DNA of 64,000 nt from Platynereis dumerilii (taxonomy: Eukaryota > Annelida > Polychaeta > Phyllodocida > Nereididae), in contig JAPTHN010000149.1 in NCBI GenBank assembly GCA_026936325.1, positions 62,001 to 126,000 on the forward strand. The letters are read 5' to 3'. Of this stretch, positions 11,487-23,476 are shown in pieces. Position 1 is the first letter of the stretch. The number at the start of each line of letters is the position of its first letter. Below the pieces are notes generated by a model. It did no database searches. It worked only from the letters and a program-made list of their open reading frames with translations, and was not told where the DNA came from. The translations under genes were made by a program, and so were the position numbers.

Positions 11487-11850
11487 ATATATTTTAAAAG
11501 GGTAACCATCTCTGCAAAACTGTTTTTCAACTGGGCCCTTTACAAGTTTAAGTTCAATAATAAAATTCCAAATAATAAACAAGCATAAAAAACATACCAG
11601 TAATAACACAGATAAAAAGAGTTAAAAACAGTTAAAAAACTAATATTTTGATATAATTATATATGACAGTGCCTTCTTCAAACAATAGAGATAATCTAAC
11701 AGCTATAAGAATCATAAACGAGCCACATTCTTTATATAATGTTTCAAAAGTTTTTTTAATTCCTCCAGCTTAACAAATTCTTTCAAATAGCTTGGTAAAT
11801 CATTCCATGACTTTGCCTTTTGTGGTAAATGCATTTTTTTCAAGGCTTTT
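11458..11850 (-). mobile_element. LINE 3' end (ORF2 C-terminus, 3' UTR and A-rich tail)
   Basis: On the minus strand, KSWNDLPSYLKEFVKLEELK and then KLLKHYI end at a stop at 11712-11714. The pattern WNxLPxxxxxxxxLxxFKxxL is the standard C-terminus of many non-LTR retrotransposon ORF2 proteins. Next comes a short 3' UTR containing GGGCCCAGTTGAAAAACAGT, and an AAAT-repeat tail read on the minus strand (11460-11485). Only the 3' end is present, as expected from 5'-truncated reverse transcription. Confidence 0.8.
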
Positions 11851-12211
11851 CAAGGACTGGCAGACACCCAGCAGTTACAGTCAGCGAAGTGCAAGTGATT
11901 ACTTCAAACTGCTTGTGTTACTGTGATGTCATTCATATTCAATAGGTCAATAATGGATCATTTGGTGCCTTCTACAGTTTTAATCAATCAAGTAACTGAA
12001 TTATTGCCAATATTGCTTCACAAGACTGTGGCATTTTTGAAGATGCATAAAGAAATATATATATCCTACAGACGACTCCTAAATACATTTAACTTACCAT
12101 TTTAGATTTATAGAAAATTCACCCTGTACTAGGAGTTCCTACTTCGATATATATCTGAATATTGAGGGATGCGACGAAGAATTGTTTCAGCAAAGCGAAA
12201 ACTATTTTGTG
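11851..12211. other. No recognisable gene
   Basis: Nothing diagnostic is seen. There is a 60-codon plus-strand frame at 11923-12105 without a recognised motif. Confidence 0.45.
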
Positions 12212-12275
12212 GAGAGCTTTCGAACCTGGGTCCCAACAATTGGTAGCCCAAGGCTCTACCAGCCGGGCTAGCCCC
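12212..12275 (-). repeat. tRNA-like SINE head (relic)
   Basis: On the minus strand TAGCCCGGCTGGTAGAG fits a Pol III A box and CCCAGGTTCGAAAGC fits a B box, about 30 bp apart as in tRNA genes. No matching acceptor stem is present, so this is a tRNA-derived SINE head and not a working tRNA gene. Confidence 0.6.
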
Positions 12276-12584
12276 CTCCCTTATATTCAAGAATTGTAAT
12301 TGGGTGATGGCCGCTTGGCCATGATATGAAAAAAACTAGGACCCAGAAATTTGGCTGGGGACCCACTTTTTCAGACCTCACTGAGTCCCCAGGACTCACT
12401 TTTTGAGCACCCCAACAGAAACCCTGGTGTTGATGCTGGTCTATTGTTTGGAAAAGGTGTGAAGTTCAAACTTGAATTGGATGACACAGTTGTTTTAATT
12501 AGTCAGTCAGTAAATACTTAAACCGATAATATAATAATGTATAGCTATCCCAAACATCCCCCCTCCGACTACAGCTCACATATT

Positions 12585-12730
12585 TATCTATGTCTATCTA
12601 TTTATCTATCTTTTGATCTGTCTATCAGTCTATCTATCTTGCTAGCTATCTATCCATCTTGCTAGCTGTCTATCTATCTATGTATCTATCTATGTATCTA
12701 TCTAGCTATCTGACCATTCCCGCTATCTAT

Positions 12731-12793
<63 letters not shown>

Positions 12794-12801
12794 GCTATAT
12801 A
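12585..12801. repeat. TATC microsatellite
   Basis: Interrupted TATC repeats (with TGTC, TAGC and TTTATC variants) lead into a pure run of about 16 units at 12727-12792. They read as Tyr-Leu-Ser-Ile in the open frame, which is not a gene. Confidence 0.97.
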
Positions 12802-12917
12802 TATTGCTATTAAGCAATCCCCAACATCTTCCATGGAGCTTACAAAAAAATAATTATTTGTCCATCTAAACAATTAAATCTGTCTTTCTAAAATATCAGT
12901 TACTAGCTCACTGACTG

Positions 12918-13169
12918 CAGTGTTCGAAATAAGGGGGGTCAAGGGGGTTTTGACCCCCTCCCCAATGCTCTTGGGACCCCCTTAAATACATTTTTCAGAA
13001 GGACCCTGAGGGGGTCCTGAAACCCCCCCCCCCCCAAATACTGAATGAGTACAGCTCTTTGGCTTCTGGTGGCCCGATGACGGCCCGCCGACTCCCGGCT
13101 ATGAGGGCTTCTTTCCTTCGGCATTGCAACTGAGAGACCCTCAAATAACATGCCCTATTTCGACCACTG
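12918..13169. mobile_element. hAT-type MITE with 8-bp target duplication
   Basis: The termini are CAGTGTTCGAAATAAGGG on the left and, in reverse complement, CAGTGGTCGAAATAGGG on the right. CAGTG ends and 8-bp target duplications are typical of hAT transposons. GCTCACTG occurs at 12906-12913 and again directly after the right end (13170-13177); four extra bases (ACTG) separate the left duplicate from CAGTG. The 252-bp body is rich in GGGGGTC/GACCCCC and has no transposase, so it must have been moved in trans. Confidence 0.8.
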
Positions 13170-13404
13170 GCTCACTGCCATCAAAAGATGCGTTCTGGAC
13201 TTCGCAAGTATGCAGAAAATTAACCAATGTCAAATAAAGTCATGAGAACCAAACAATCAGAGCACACTTGAATATATAATATTAAGTTGGCTGCTCCCTC
13301 GAACTTATCACAAGCATTTGCAAAATTTACCACAGTTTCAGTTTGTCTCAAGTTTATTTTGTCAGCTTTTTAGGCTCTATCTCTTTCTTCTTTAAACACA
13401 CATG

Positions 13405-13622
13405 GATAGATAGATAGATATGGTAAGTGCAGCCCTCTAAGCCCAGTTCTAGGCGCTCACAAGGGTCGATTGATGAGATGGGAGAGAGAGCGGGAGTCCT
13501 CAACATGCTACACATTTATCCCATCTAAGGGATCTTTTACTTGCCCAGCATAGACACTGATACAATAGTCCGCCAATTTAACGTCTCATCCGAACGACAT
13601 CCAGCTGGGATTTTCCTCATGA
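13405..13622 (-). repeat. SINE family 3 (conserved central block), copy 1
   Basis: Read on the minus strand: GTCGTTCGGATGAGACGTTA, then GTGTCTATGCTGGGCAAGTA and AAAGATCCCTTAGATGGGA, then GCAGCCCTCTAA-like text read from the other strand, and a TATC tail (13405-13421 read in reverse). The central block is widespread in marine invertebrate SINEs. A second copy of the block lies at 52765-52935. Confidence 0.7.
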
Positions 13623-13699
13623 AGGTACACTGAAAATGTTTTCTGAAAGAATTTTTGAACATTGTACAATGTGCGACACATGACAGAACTGTTGGTCGC

Positions 13700-14300
13700 G
13701 AAAAACAATTTGGGGAAATATCTAGGTGGTTTGGCCCCCCCTGAAAAAAATCCTGGATATGCCACTGGTGCTGGTTACCTTTTGGAAATTTTTGTGGTGT
13801 TTTTTGCAAATTTATATCATTCAGGGGCAGAAAAATGGGAAATAGAGAAGAAGAATTGGGAAATTGTGTAGAAAAAATGGAAAAATCTGTTAAAACTCTT
13901 CGTATAAATCCCCTTTTCTTTCAGTTTCTTTTTTCTGTTAATTTCCCACTTCTTTTTTACCATTTCCCCAATTTCTGACCATTTCTCCCATCTTTCTTAC
14001 CATTTCCCCATTTTACTGATAATTTCCACATTTTGCTTACCATTTCCTTTTGCTCATAATTTCTCCATTTTTCTTACCATTTCCCCATTTTCCTTTCTAA
14101 TTTTGCTAGTACATCAGCAGAAATTTCCCCAAAATCTGTTTAGGGGGCAAGTTGTTCCCCCTGCCCTCTCACCCCCCCCCCCTAATGGCTATGCTACTGA
14201 TCTCAATACCTTTTAGATCTGGCCTTCCTGCCATTGCCATAATTTGTTGTAAGCCGCTTGTACTTTTTTTTTACTGCACCGCCCCCCTCCTAGTGATACC
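13700..14300. repeat. Nested G-rich transposon debris
   Basis: Three outward-facing ends of the type CAGTGGCATATCCAGGATT, CAGTAGCATAGCCATTAGGG and GCAGTGGTATCACTAGGAGG (all on the minus strand, ending near 13768, 14205 and 14310) are each followed by a G-run. These resemble the ends of common hAT-like non-autonomous elements. Between them, TTACCATTTCCCCATTTT-like words repeat imperfectly (13930-14110). Complete copies cannot be delimited. Confidence 0.5.
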
Positions 14301-15350
14301 ACTGCTAAATTTATTGTCTGTTCTATTTCTCTGATTATGTATGAAAACCTAGGTCCCAAATTCTACACCATTTTCCCCAAGAATCTACTCACAAAAATGG
14401 CAAAACAACATACGCATAGTGAACTCGCATGTGTTCCGCTTGCGACACAAATTCTAGTTATAGGGGGAGTGTGGAGCAAGACGGGCACACTAACTTTAAA
14501 GGATCCCAGTATGCGGATGATACTTTGCATGTATCTGCATGTGTCATGGATATTGACTCAGTATTGCAACGTTGTGACACATCGCATAATTTTATCCTTA
14601 TAGGGAAAAAGAAATTTTCTTATTTTTTCTTATTACCTAAGTTTTAACCACATATTTTTTTATGTGCTCAACAGACCATTCACCCATTTGCAACTTTGAG
14701 TGCCCCTGCGTGGGGAAAGCCTTTTGCTCATCCACAGAAAAATATTTTACTCAAAGCAAAAAAAAAAAAATTGTCAGATTAAAAAAAAAGCTATACTTCA
14801 CTCCGTTTTGTAACTTTTTTTTTGGTCATGCTTTGTGCTGGATATTGGGAAGTCATGTTGGTCAGTATTGAGAATACCAATTTTCATAAATGAATCAGCA
14901 ACATGGGTTGGGCTCTCACAGAAGGTCTTCCGTACAAAAATTGTGATAATAACCCAGTTGCGCTAAATGGTGTTGTCAGAGACAGATTTCCGCGGGATTT
15001 TTTAGGCCTAATTCTTAAATCCAAGGTTGTCCAAGTGATCAATCCCTTAAGCATTTGTCAAGGAGTGTTGATTTGGGATCTCAATTAGCTGGGCATCTCA
15101 ATTAGCAAATTCATTAAAATGCCGGTTGTCCTTGTGACGAGGGCCCTCTCCTCAATTAACAGCCTCTTTGGAGAATTAACTATCTTTTTACGCAAAAATA
15201 TTATGTGAAGGAAACCACATCCCTTTGATAGACCACTTGTCTTTTGAATGAGTTGACTTGTATGAGGGACCAGGCCTATGCTGTGACACACCATGCTGTG
15301 GTCCCTGCATTGCCTGACCACTGTTCTACCATCATGAATTGTCTACAGCT

Positions 15351-16096
15351 GCACTGTAAAATTTGAAATTTTGAGTCTACTTTTAAAAATGGCTGATTGT
15401 CAGTCTGGTGAAACTGAGAACTGCATGCTGCTGCACCTGGCACAAAAGTTGATTTCCTATGCTACAGCATTGCTGTCCCAAGAAATAGTTCCAATGTCAT
15501 TGCGCATTCACAAAATTTCTATTCAACATCGATGTATACCAGAGTCAGACTCGGCAATCACATTCTCTACAGGCTGATTGTGATTGTTTCAGCTAAGACA
15601 ATCTGTCAGTTATCACAACTTAAAACAACAAGCTATCTGTCTACAAGTGGACTGCTCTTGCATTGCCACAGATCAGAACATATGCTGTCTTGTGTTGCCA
15701 CCTAGTGACTAGTGTGCTATTCCGCGAGCTCCTGCGAGCGGACCACCAACTTTCAACCACAGGAAGACACACAATTTTGTCTGGAAGACGCCGGGGCTGT
15801 TTCTAAGTGTGTTGATGGCCTTGTCTACTTCCTTAGAGAATGTGATTGCCGAGTCTGACTCTGGTATACATCGATGTTGAATAGAAATTTTGTGAATGTG
15901 CAATGAAATTGGAACTATTTCTTGGGACAGCAATGCTGTAGCATAGGAAATCAACTTTTGTGCCAGGTGGCAGCAGCATGCAGTTCTCAGTTTCACCAGA
16001 CTGACAAGCTATAATATTATAATATGTCCGCTCAAAGGAATTCTGGAACTCACTCAGTCATGTCAACCGACTCAAAATTCAAATTTTACAGCACAC
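15351..16096. mobile_element. Foldback element with about 220-260-bp inverted arms (copy in unit 1)
   Basis: Arms 15351-15568 and 15835-16096 are inverted copies. Both contain CACTGTAAAATTTGAA-like ends, GTCAGTCTGGTGAAACTGAG, TTGATTTCCTATGCTACAGC, ATTCAACATCGATGTATACC and CAGAGTCAGACTCGGCAATC. A 266-bp spacer separates them. Part of the spacer and one arm recur inverted at 55162-55445. No known transposase is encoded; both arms give short open frames of unknown type. Confidence 0.85.
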
Positions 16097-16796
16097 TGAG
16101 TACCTCCACCCCCAGTTCAGAAGAGCTCTGTCAAACTTGTCAATATATAGGGGGGGGGGGTATTTATTACATGCATGACATTGTATGTGGTACTATGTAC
16201 TTACTGTACTCTGTATATTTGTGGCTAAGAGTGTACATAGTATCACCAGTTACGTTAAAGTATAGGTCTTATACCAGAGTCTGAGCAGACCTAAGTATGT
16301 AAGTGTGATGTGCCAAGAGGATAAGGATCAAGCAGGAGATGCGGCACTGTCCTGACACCGTCTCTCCCTGATCCCACCAAGACGCCTCCCTTATGCACCT
16401 CATTTAGACACCTTCCTCGCCAGTAAGTGGCCTAATTCCCAATTTACAATCATGAATACTTAATCCTCATAAGGTTATTTTAGAAGCCAGTAACTGCAGT
16501 GGGTGGTAACAAGAGCACAGTGCCACTGCACACACATTGTAATTGGTCATTATTCTGTGAATCAACTAATCACAAACAATCAATTGAAACAAATGAAGCT
16601 GCAATGACATCTACTCAGATGGGGTTACTTCTTCATTGTTCTCAGCTTGATTTGTTCAGAATGGGTTGGCCTTGGTGTGGGCCTAATGAGGAACACCTGC
16701 CATTTCTGATTTAGATTTTAATTCAGGTGAAAATGGCTTCAAAATAAGCTTATGTCTCAATGACAATTTAAATGCTTCCACGAAAGTAAGTCCCCC

Positions 16797-17158
16797 TTAC
16801 AGTCTGTCACTTTGATATAGAAAAAGAGTGAACTGTTGCACTGTGAAAATGGCACTTCATGTGTCATCATGCTGATGATTTGTCATGATCATTCCCAATA
16901 CTTTCAATGTTAATTTGATTTAAGGAGACTTATCCCGCTTGTTGGTGACAGCCGAACGAAAGGATTATGCATCTGATTTTCACTCCGAAGTCAGTTATGA
17001 CAAGTCAAATGGCCTTCTCTTGATCATGACTGATCGAACAGCCTCTATGTTTCCCATGTTGAAAGTAGAGAAGATGACACTTCATCTGCTATCATGCGTC
17101 ACATAGTGCATTTTTTTTACAGTGAACTGGTCTTCATTTTTTTTCAAAGTGACTGTAA
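16797..17158. mobile_element. TIR MITE family E (copy in unit 1)
   Basis: The ends are inverted: TTACAGTCTGTCACTTTGAT on the left and the reverse complement of AAAGTGACTGTAA on the right. A second, inner inverted pair (CACTGTGAAAATGGCA versus TTTTTTTTACAGTG) lies 40 bp in. The core GATGATTTGTCATGATCAT is shared with 44320-44686 and the larger 24750-25909 element. It encodes no protein. The superfamily is not assigned. Confidence 0.8.
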
Positions 17159-17644
17159 CAAAAACCATAATACATGTACCTCAAGGGTCCATTTTCTGAT
17201 TTTTATGAAAGTCGACCCGTAGTTCTGCATATTGTCTACAAATGTATTTCATTGATTTGTAGCTTGTTTGCTTCATTTTCGTCTGAGCCGGTAGACCTTG
17301 GGGTGCAAATACCCCTCTTTTCAAAATTTTTCAAAGTTCAGGCTTGTCAAAAAATGTTATAAGGTGGTCAACTTACACTCAAATGATTTCTTATGACACT
17401 AAAGGAACCCAAACAGTAAAAATATTAAAATACAAGTCCCAAGTTGTCCTCTAAATATGATTTAGACATCACCAAGATACTTATACCATTGGAAAAGCTG
17501 GTATCTAACTGACAATTCTGCATGTTAGCGTCCGGCTAGGGATTAACTCAGTTTACAACAGCAAGCAAACAATCAGATTATAGTTTATTTTGCAAAAATT
17601 ATAAGTTAAAATGAATAATAGAAGGAGCGTATGATGTCTAAGTC

Positions 17645-17761
17645 AGTTAGACACCTCTTTGTCGGGTCCTAACATGCATTTTTGTCAGTTAGATCCCTCC
17701 TTTCGGTCGGGATCTAACTGACAAAAATGCATGTTAGAACCCTCCAAATCGGTGTCTAACT
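17645..17761. repeat. 117-bp near-perfect hairpin
   Basis: A perfect 29-bp stem (17669-17697 with 17709-17737) closes on an 11-nt loop, TCCTTTCGGTC. The structure extends outward through AGTTAGACACC (17645-17655) pairing with GGTGTCTAACT (17751-17761). A partial third arm, ATCTAACTGACAATTCTGCA, lies upstream at about 17503. It may be a tiny palindromic transposon or a transcribed hairpin; nothing coding is present. Confidence 0.9.
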
Positions 17762-19087
17762 AATACTTAGAAGCAAATTTTCCTATCCATTTGAAAGTAT
17801 TTGCGAAGTTCCATAAAAAATAGCAAACTTTCTACCCATAAATCAAACTAACTTTTGTGAATCTTCTTCTCTTTGTAGCTGATTGTGTTTCTGGAAGAAT
17901 AGTTTCCTTAGAAGATTATCCATTCGAATCTGCTTTCAATCCAAAGTATATTTTTCTCTTTCGAATTATTATTCTAAATAATCGCAAAGGTCTGTGTGTT
18001 TTATGGGCAAGTCCTGGCAGATTTCTTTCAGATATCTTTAGATTAGTTGTAATCGAATAGTCCTCCTAAGGCAATCAGGAATTGTGGAAAATTTGATTGT
18101 AGGATTACAGGAAGGGGACCTTGGCAGAATTGATGTGCCTTTTTGTACTTTTAGAGCTTGAATGTCTCAGAGATATGATCAATAAAAATGATAAATGTAC
18201 CGAAGAGGACATCATTCCAGACCAATGCCATGGCCCAAGGATTGCTCTCCATTTATAAGAGACACTGGAATCTGCATGTGTCATGGATATTGACTCAGTA
18301 TTGCAACGTTGTGACACATCGCATAATTTTATCCTTATAGGGAAAAAGAAATTTTCTTATTTTTTCTTATTACCTAAGTTTTAACCACATATTTTTTTAT
18401 GTGCTCAACAGACCATTCACCCATTTGCAACTTTGAGTGCCCCTGCGTGGGGAAAGCCTTTTGCTCATCCACAGAAAAATATTTTACTCAAAGCAAAAAA
18501 AAAAAAATTGTCAGATTAAAAAAAAAGCTATACTTCACTCCGTTTTGTAACTTTTTTTTTGGTCATGCTTTGTGCTGGATATTGGGAAGTCATGTTGGTC
18601 AGTATTGAGAATACCAATTTTCATAAATGAATCAGCAACATGGGTTGGGCTCTCACAGAAGGTCTTCCGTACAAAAATTGTGATAATAACCCAGTTGCGC
18701 TAAATGGTGTTGTCAGAGACAGATTTCCGCGGGATTTTTTAGGCCTAATTCTTAAATCCAAGGTTGTCCAAGTGATCAATCCCTTAAGAATTTGTCAAGG
18801 AGTGTTGATTTGGGATCTCAATTAGCTGGGCATCTCAATTAGCAAATTCATTAAAATGCCGGTTGTCCTTGTGACGAGGGCCCTCTCCTCAATTAACAGC
18901 CTCTTTGGAGAATTAACTATCTTTTTACGCAAAAATATTATGTGAAGGAAACCACATCCCTTTGATAGACCACTTGTCTTTTGAATGAGTTGACTTGTAT
19001 GAGGGACCAGGCCTATGCTGTGACACACCATGCTGTGGTCCCTGCATTGCCTGACCACTGTTCTACCATCATGAATTGTCTACAGCT

Positions 19088-19834
19088 GCACTGTAAAATT
19101 TGAAATTTTGAGTCTACTTTTAAAAATGGCTGATTGTCAGTCTGGTGAAACTGAGAACTGCATGCTGCTGCACCTGGCACAAAAGTTGATTTCCTATGCT
19201 ACAGCATTGCTGTCCCAAGAAATAGTTCCAATGTCATTGCGCATTCACAAAATTTCTATTCAACATCGATGTATACCAGAGTCAGACTCGGCAATCACAT
19301 TCTCTACAGGCTGATTGTGATTGTTTCAGCTAAGACAATCTGTCAGTTATCACAACTTAAAACAACAAGCTATCTGTCTACAAGTGGACTGCTCTTGCAT
19401 TGCCACAGATCAGAACATATGCTGTCTTGTGTTGCCACCTAGTGACTAGTGTGCTATTCCGCGAGCTCCTGCGAGCGGACCACCAACTTTCAACCACAGG
19501 AAGACACACAATTTTGTCTGGAAGACGCCGGGGCTGTTTCTAAGTGTGTTGATGGCCTTGTCTACTTCCTTAGAGAATGTGATTGCCGAGTCTGACTCTG
19601 GTATACATCGATGTTGAATAGAAATTTTGTGAATGTGCAATGAAATTGGAACTATTTCTTGGGACAGCAATGCTGTAGCATAGGAAATCAACTTTTGTGC
19701 CAGGTGGCAGCAGCATGCAGTTCTCAGTTTCACCAGACTGACAAGCTATAATATTATAATATGTCCGCTCAAAGGAATTCTGGAACTCACTCAGTCATGT
19801 CAACCGACTCAAAATTCAAATTTTACAGCACACT
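19088..19834. mobile_element. Foldback element (copy in unit 2)
   Basis: This is the second copy of the inverted-arm element at 15351-16096, carried along by the tandem duplication and not an independent insertion. Confidence 0.85.
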
Positions 19835-20535
19835 GAGTACCTCCACCCCCCAGTTCAGAAGAGCTCTGTCAAACTTGTCAATATATAGGGGGGGGGGGTA
19901 TTTATTACATGCATGACATTGTATGTGGTACTATGTACTTACTGTACTCTGTATATTTGTGGCTAAGAGTGTACATAGTATCACCAGTTACGTTAAAGTA
20001 TAGGTCTTATACCAGAGTCTGAGCAGACCTAAGTATGTAAGTGTGATGTGCCAAGAGGATAAGGATCAAGCAGGAGATGCGGCACTGTCCTGACACCGTC
20101 TCTCCCCTGATCCCACCAAGACGCCTCCCTTATGCACCTCATTTAGACACCTTCCTCGCCAGTAAGTGGCCTAATTCCCAATTTACAATCATGAATACTT
20201 AATCCTCATAAGGTTATTTTAGAAGCCAGTAACTGCAGTGGGTGGTAACAAGAGCACAGTGCCACTGCACACACATTGTAATTGGTCATTATTCTGTGAA
20301 TCAACTAATCACAAACAATCAATTGAAACAAATGAAGCTGCAATGACATCTACTCAGATGGGGTTACTTCTTCATTGTTCTCAGCTTGATTTGTTCAGAA
20401 TGGGTTGGCCTTGGTGTGGGCCTAATGAGGAACACCTGCCATTTCTGATTTAGATTTTAATTCAGGTGAAAATGGCTTCAAAATAAGCTTATGTCTCAAT
20501 GACAATTTAAATGCTTCCACGAAAGTAAGTCCCCC

Positions 20536-20896
20536 TTACAGTCTGTCACTTTGATATAGAAAAAGAGTGAACTGTTGCACTGTGAAAATGGCACTTCATG
20601 TGTCATCATGCTGATGATTTGTCATGATCATTCCCAATACTTTCAATGTTAATTTGATTTAAGGAGACTTATCCCGCTTGTTGGTGACAGCCGAACGAAA
20701 GGATTATGCATCTGATTTTCACTCCGAAGTCAGTTATGACAAGTCAAATGGCCTTCTCTTGATCATGACTGATCGAACAGCCTCTATGTTTCCCATGTTG
20801 AAAGTAGAGAAGATGACACTTCATCTGCTATCATGCGTCACATAGTGCATTTTTTTTACAGTGAACTGGTCTTCATTTTTTTCAAAGTGACTGTAA
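20536..20896. mobile_element. TIR MITE family E (copy in unit 2)
   Basis: This is the duplicate of 16797-17158, with the same TTACAG ends and one T fewer in the poly-T run before the right end. Confidence 0.8.
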
Positions 20897-21382
20897 CAAA
20901 AACCATAATACATGTACCTCAAGGGTCCATTTTCTGATTTTTATGAAAGTCGACCCGTAGTTCTGCATATTGTCTACAAATGTATTTCATTGATTTGTAG
21001 CTTGTTTGCTTCATTTTCGTCTGAGCCGGTAGACCTTGGGGTGCAAATACCCCTCTTTTCAAAATTTTTCAAAGTTCAGGCTTGTCAAAAAATGTTATAA
21101 GGTGGTCAACTTACACTCAAATGATTTCTTATGACACTAAAGGAACCCAAACAGTAAAAATATTAAAATACAAGTCCCAAGTTGTCCTCTAAATATGATT
21201 TAGACATCACCAAGATACTTATACCATTGGAAAAGCTGGTATCTAACTGACAATTCTGCATGTTAGCGTCCGGCTAGGGATTAACTCAGTTTACAACAGC
21301 AAGCAAACAATCAGATTATAGTTTATTTTGCAAAAATTATAAGTTAAAATGAATAATAGAAGGAGCGTATGATGTCTAAGTC

Positions 21383-21499
21383 AGTTAGACACCTCTTTGT
21401 CGGGTCCTAACATGCATTTTTGTCAGTTAGATCCCTCCTTTCGGTCGGGATCTAACTGACAAAAATGCATGTTAGAACCCTCCAAATCGGTGTCTAACT
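21383..21499. repeat. 117-bp hairpin (copy in unit 2)
   Basis: This is a second copy of the hairpin at 17645-17761, with the inner 29-bp stem and 11-nt loop intact. Confidence 0.9.
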
Positions 21500-22008
21500 A
21501 ATACTTAGAAGCAAATTTTCCTATCCATTTGAAAGTATTTGCGAAGTTCCATAAAAAATAGCAAACTTTCTACCCATAAATCAAACTAACTTTTGTGAAT
21601 CTTCTTCTCTTTGTAGCTGATTGTGTTTCTGGAAGAATAGTTTCCTTAGAAGATTATCCATTCGAATCTGCTTTCAATCCAAAGTATATTTTTCTCTTTC
21701 GAATTATTATTCTAAATAATCGCAAAGGTCTGTGTGTTTTATGGGCAAGTCCTGGCAGATTTCTTTCAGATATCTTTAGATTAGTTGTAATCGAATAGTC
21801 CTCCTAAGGCAATCAGGAATTGTGGAAAATTTGATTGTAGGATTACAGGAAGGGGACCTTGGCAGAATTGATGTGCCTTTTTGTACTTTTAGAGCTTGAA
21901 TGTCTCAGAGATATGATCAATAAAAATGATAAATGTACCGAAGAGGACATCATTCCAGACCAATGCCATGGCCCAAGGATTGCTCTCCATTTATAAGAGA
22001 CACTGGAA

Positions 22009-22868
22009 ACTTGAAAAAGTATCTTTGTGCCATCAGCTTTGTACGTCTTATTGGAATGTAAAAGACCCTTGAAATTGTCCTTACATCTGAGCAAAGGATA
22101 AATTAGCAGTTTATAGCCATATTTCATCGCTTCTTTCCTTTTAATTGGTTCATTTTTCATGTTTGTTTACTTATTAGTTTATTAATAGATTATTAAAATG
22201 TTAGATTTAGTTGCATCATTTTCAAGTAGTTCGCATCGTAATTTCATTCAAATTGACCATTTGCTAAATATGTGATAAAGCATTTCAGATTTGAAACGAC
22301 TTGTTTTTCACACTGTAATGGTTATGGGCAGAGTATAACTGGTTTATCTGACATTTTTTCAGCTTTTGAAATAATGTGTTTGCTCAAAACTATAGGTTAT
22401 GGCCTCATAAGTTTAGCTCTGTGTGGCACATGTTTGTTATATATGTTATGTTGTATTTGCATATAGTCTGGTAATAATAGTTTTATCGAATAGTAATCAT
22501 AGCATTTTATGTCAACAAATAAATGAACATTTATTCTTTCGCTAGATCGATATATAATGTATATTTCAGAGGTAAAATTAGCGTGGTGACATGCTGCAAA
22601 CGATTTAAGAGCTTTATTAATATTTTGATATTAAACTGCAAAACAAAGAATCAACACTTTTTGCTGATTATTTGGTTGTTTCCAATATTTTGCCTCTAAC
22701 GGGTCCCTTATCAGTGGGTCCAGCTGCCTCGATAAAACATTCCCTACTGAAGAATGGCACCAAATACCACAGATCAGCTCTTTTACATTTGTGTGTATTT
22801 CCATGACAGCTGATAAAATGATCATTTTAAAAGAGAAAAAAGAACTTAGTGATTTCATTTTCATTTTA
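22009..22868. other. No recognisable gene
   Basis: AT-rich sequence to the right of the tandem duplication. No conserved frame or repeat is seen. Confidence 0.5.
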
Positions 22869-23245
<377 letters not shown>

Positions 23246-23476
23246 TGCTGTATGGATAAAAAAAGTGTTTCCTTACGTGTAACACTCGTTCATCTCCGCT
23301 GTTAATAGACTTGGCAAAGGATACCCACACCCAAGGTTGTAGAGACATAAACACATTACCTGGCTGTAAAAACTTTACTTAAAATTGACATGATTCACTC
23401 GTATGCATGCAATTAAAATGCAGTTTCAAATCTTGAACAGAAGTCATGGACAAGCATTCAACAAGCTGAATACATA

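Larger units (their letters stand above)
14534..18270. repeat. 3.74-kb tandem duplication, copy 1
   Basis: The 3737 bases starting TCTGCATGTGTCATGG and ending GACACTGGAA are repeated directly in 18271-22008. By eye the copies differ only by a handful of events: a C/A change near 15055, one extra C near 19850, one near 20105 and one T fewer near 20880. At the junction the unit end meets the unit start with essentially no shared sequence. The unit holds a foldback element, a MITE and a strong hairpin; no host gene is recognised. Short identical frames in the two copies are simply duplicated. Confidence 0.97.
18271..22008. repeat. 3.74-kb tandem duplication, copy 2
   Basis: This is the head-to-tail partner of 14534-18270, 3738 bp long and almost identical. 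After GACACTGGAA the sequence diverges into ACTTGAAAAAGT, marking the right breakpoint. The near-identity means either a very recent duplication or an assembly artefact such as two haplotypes placed in tandem. Confidence 0.97.
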
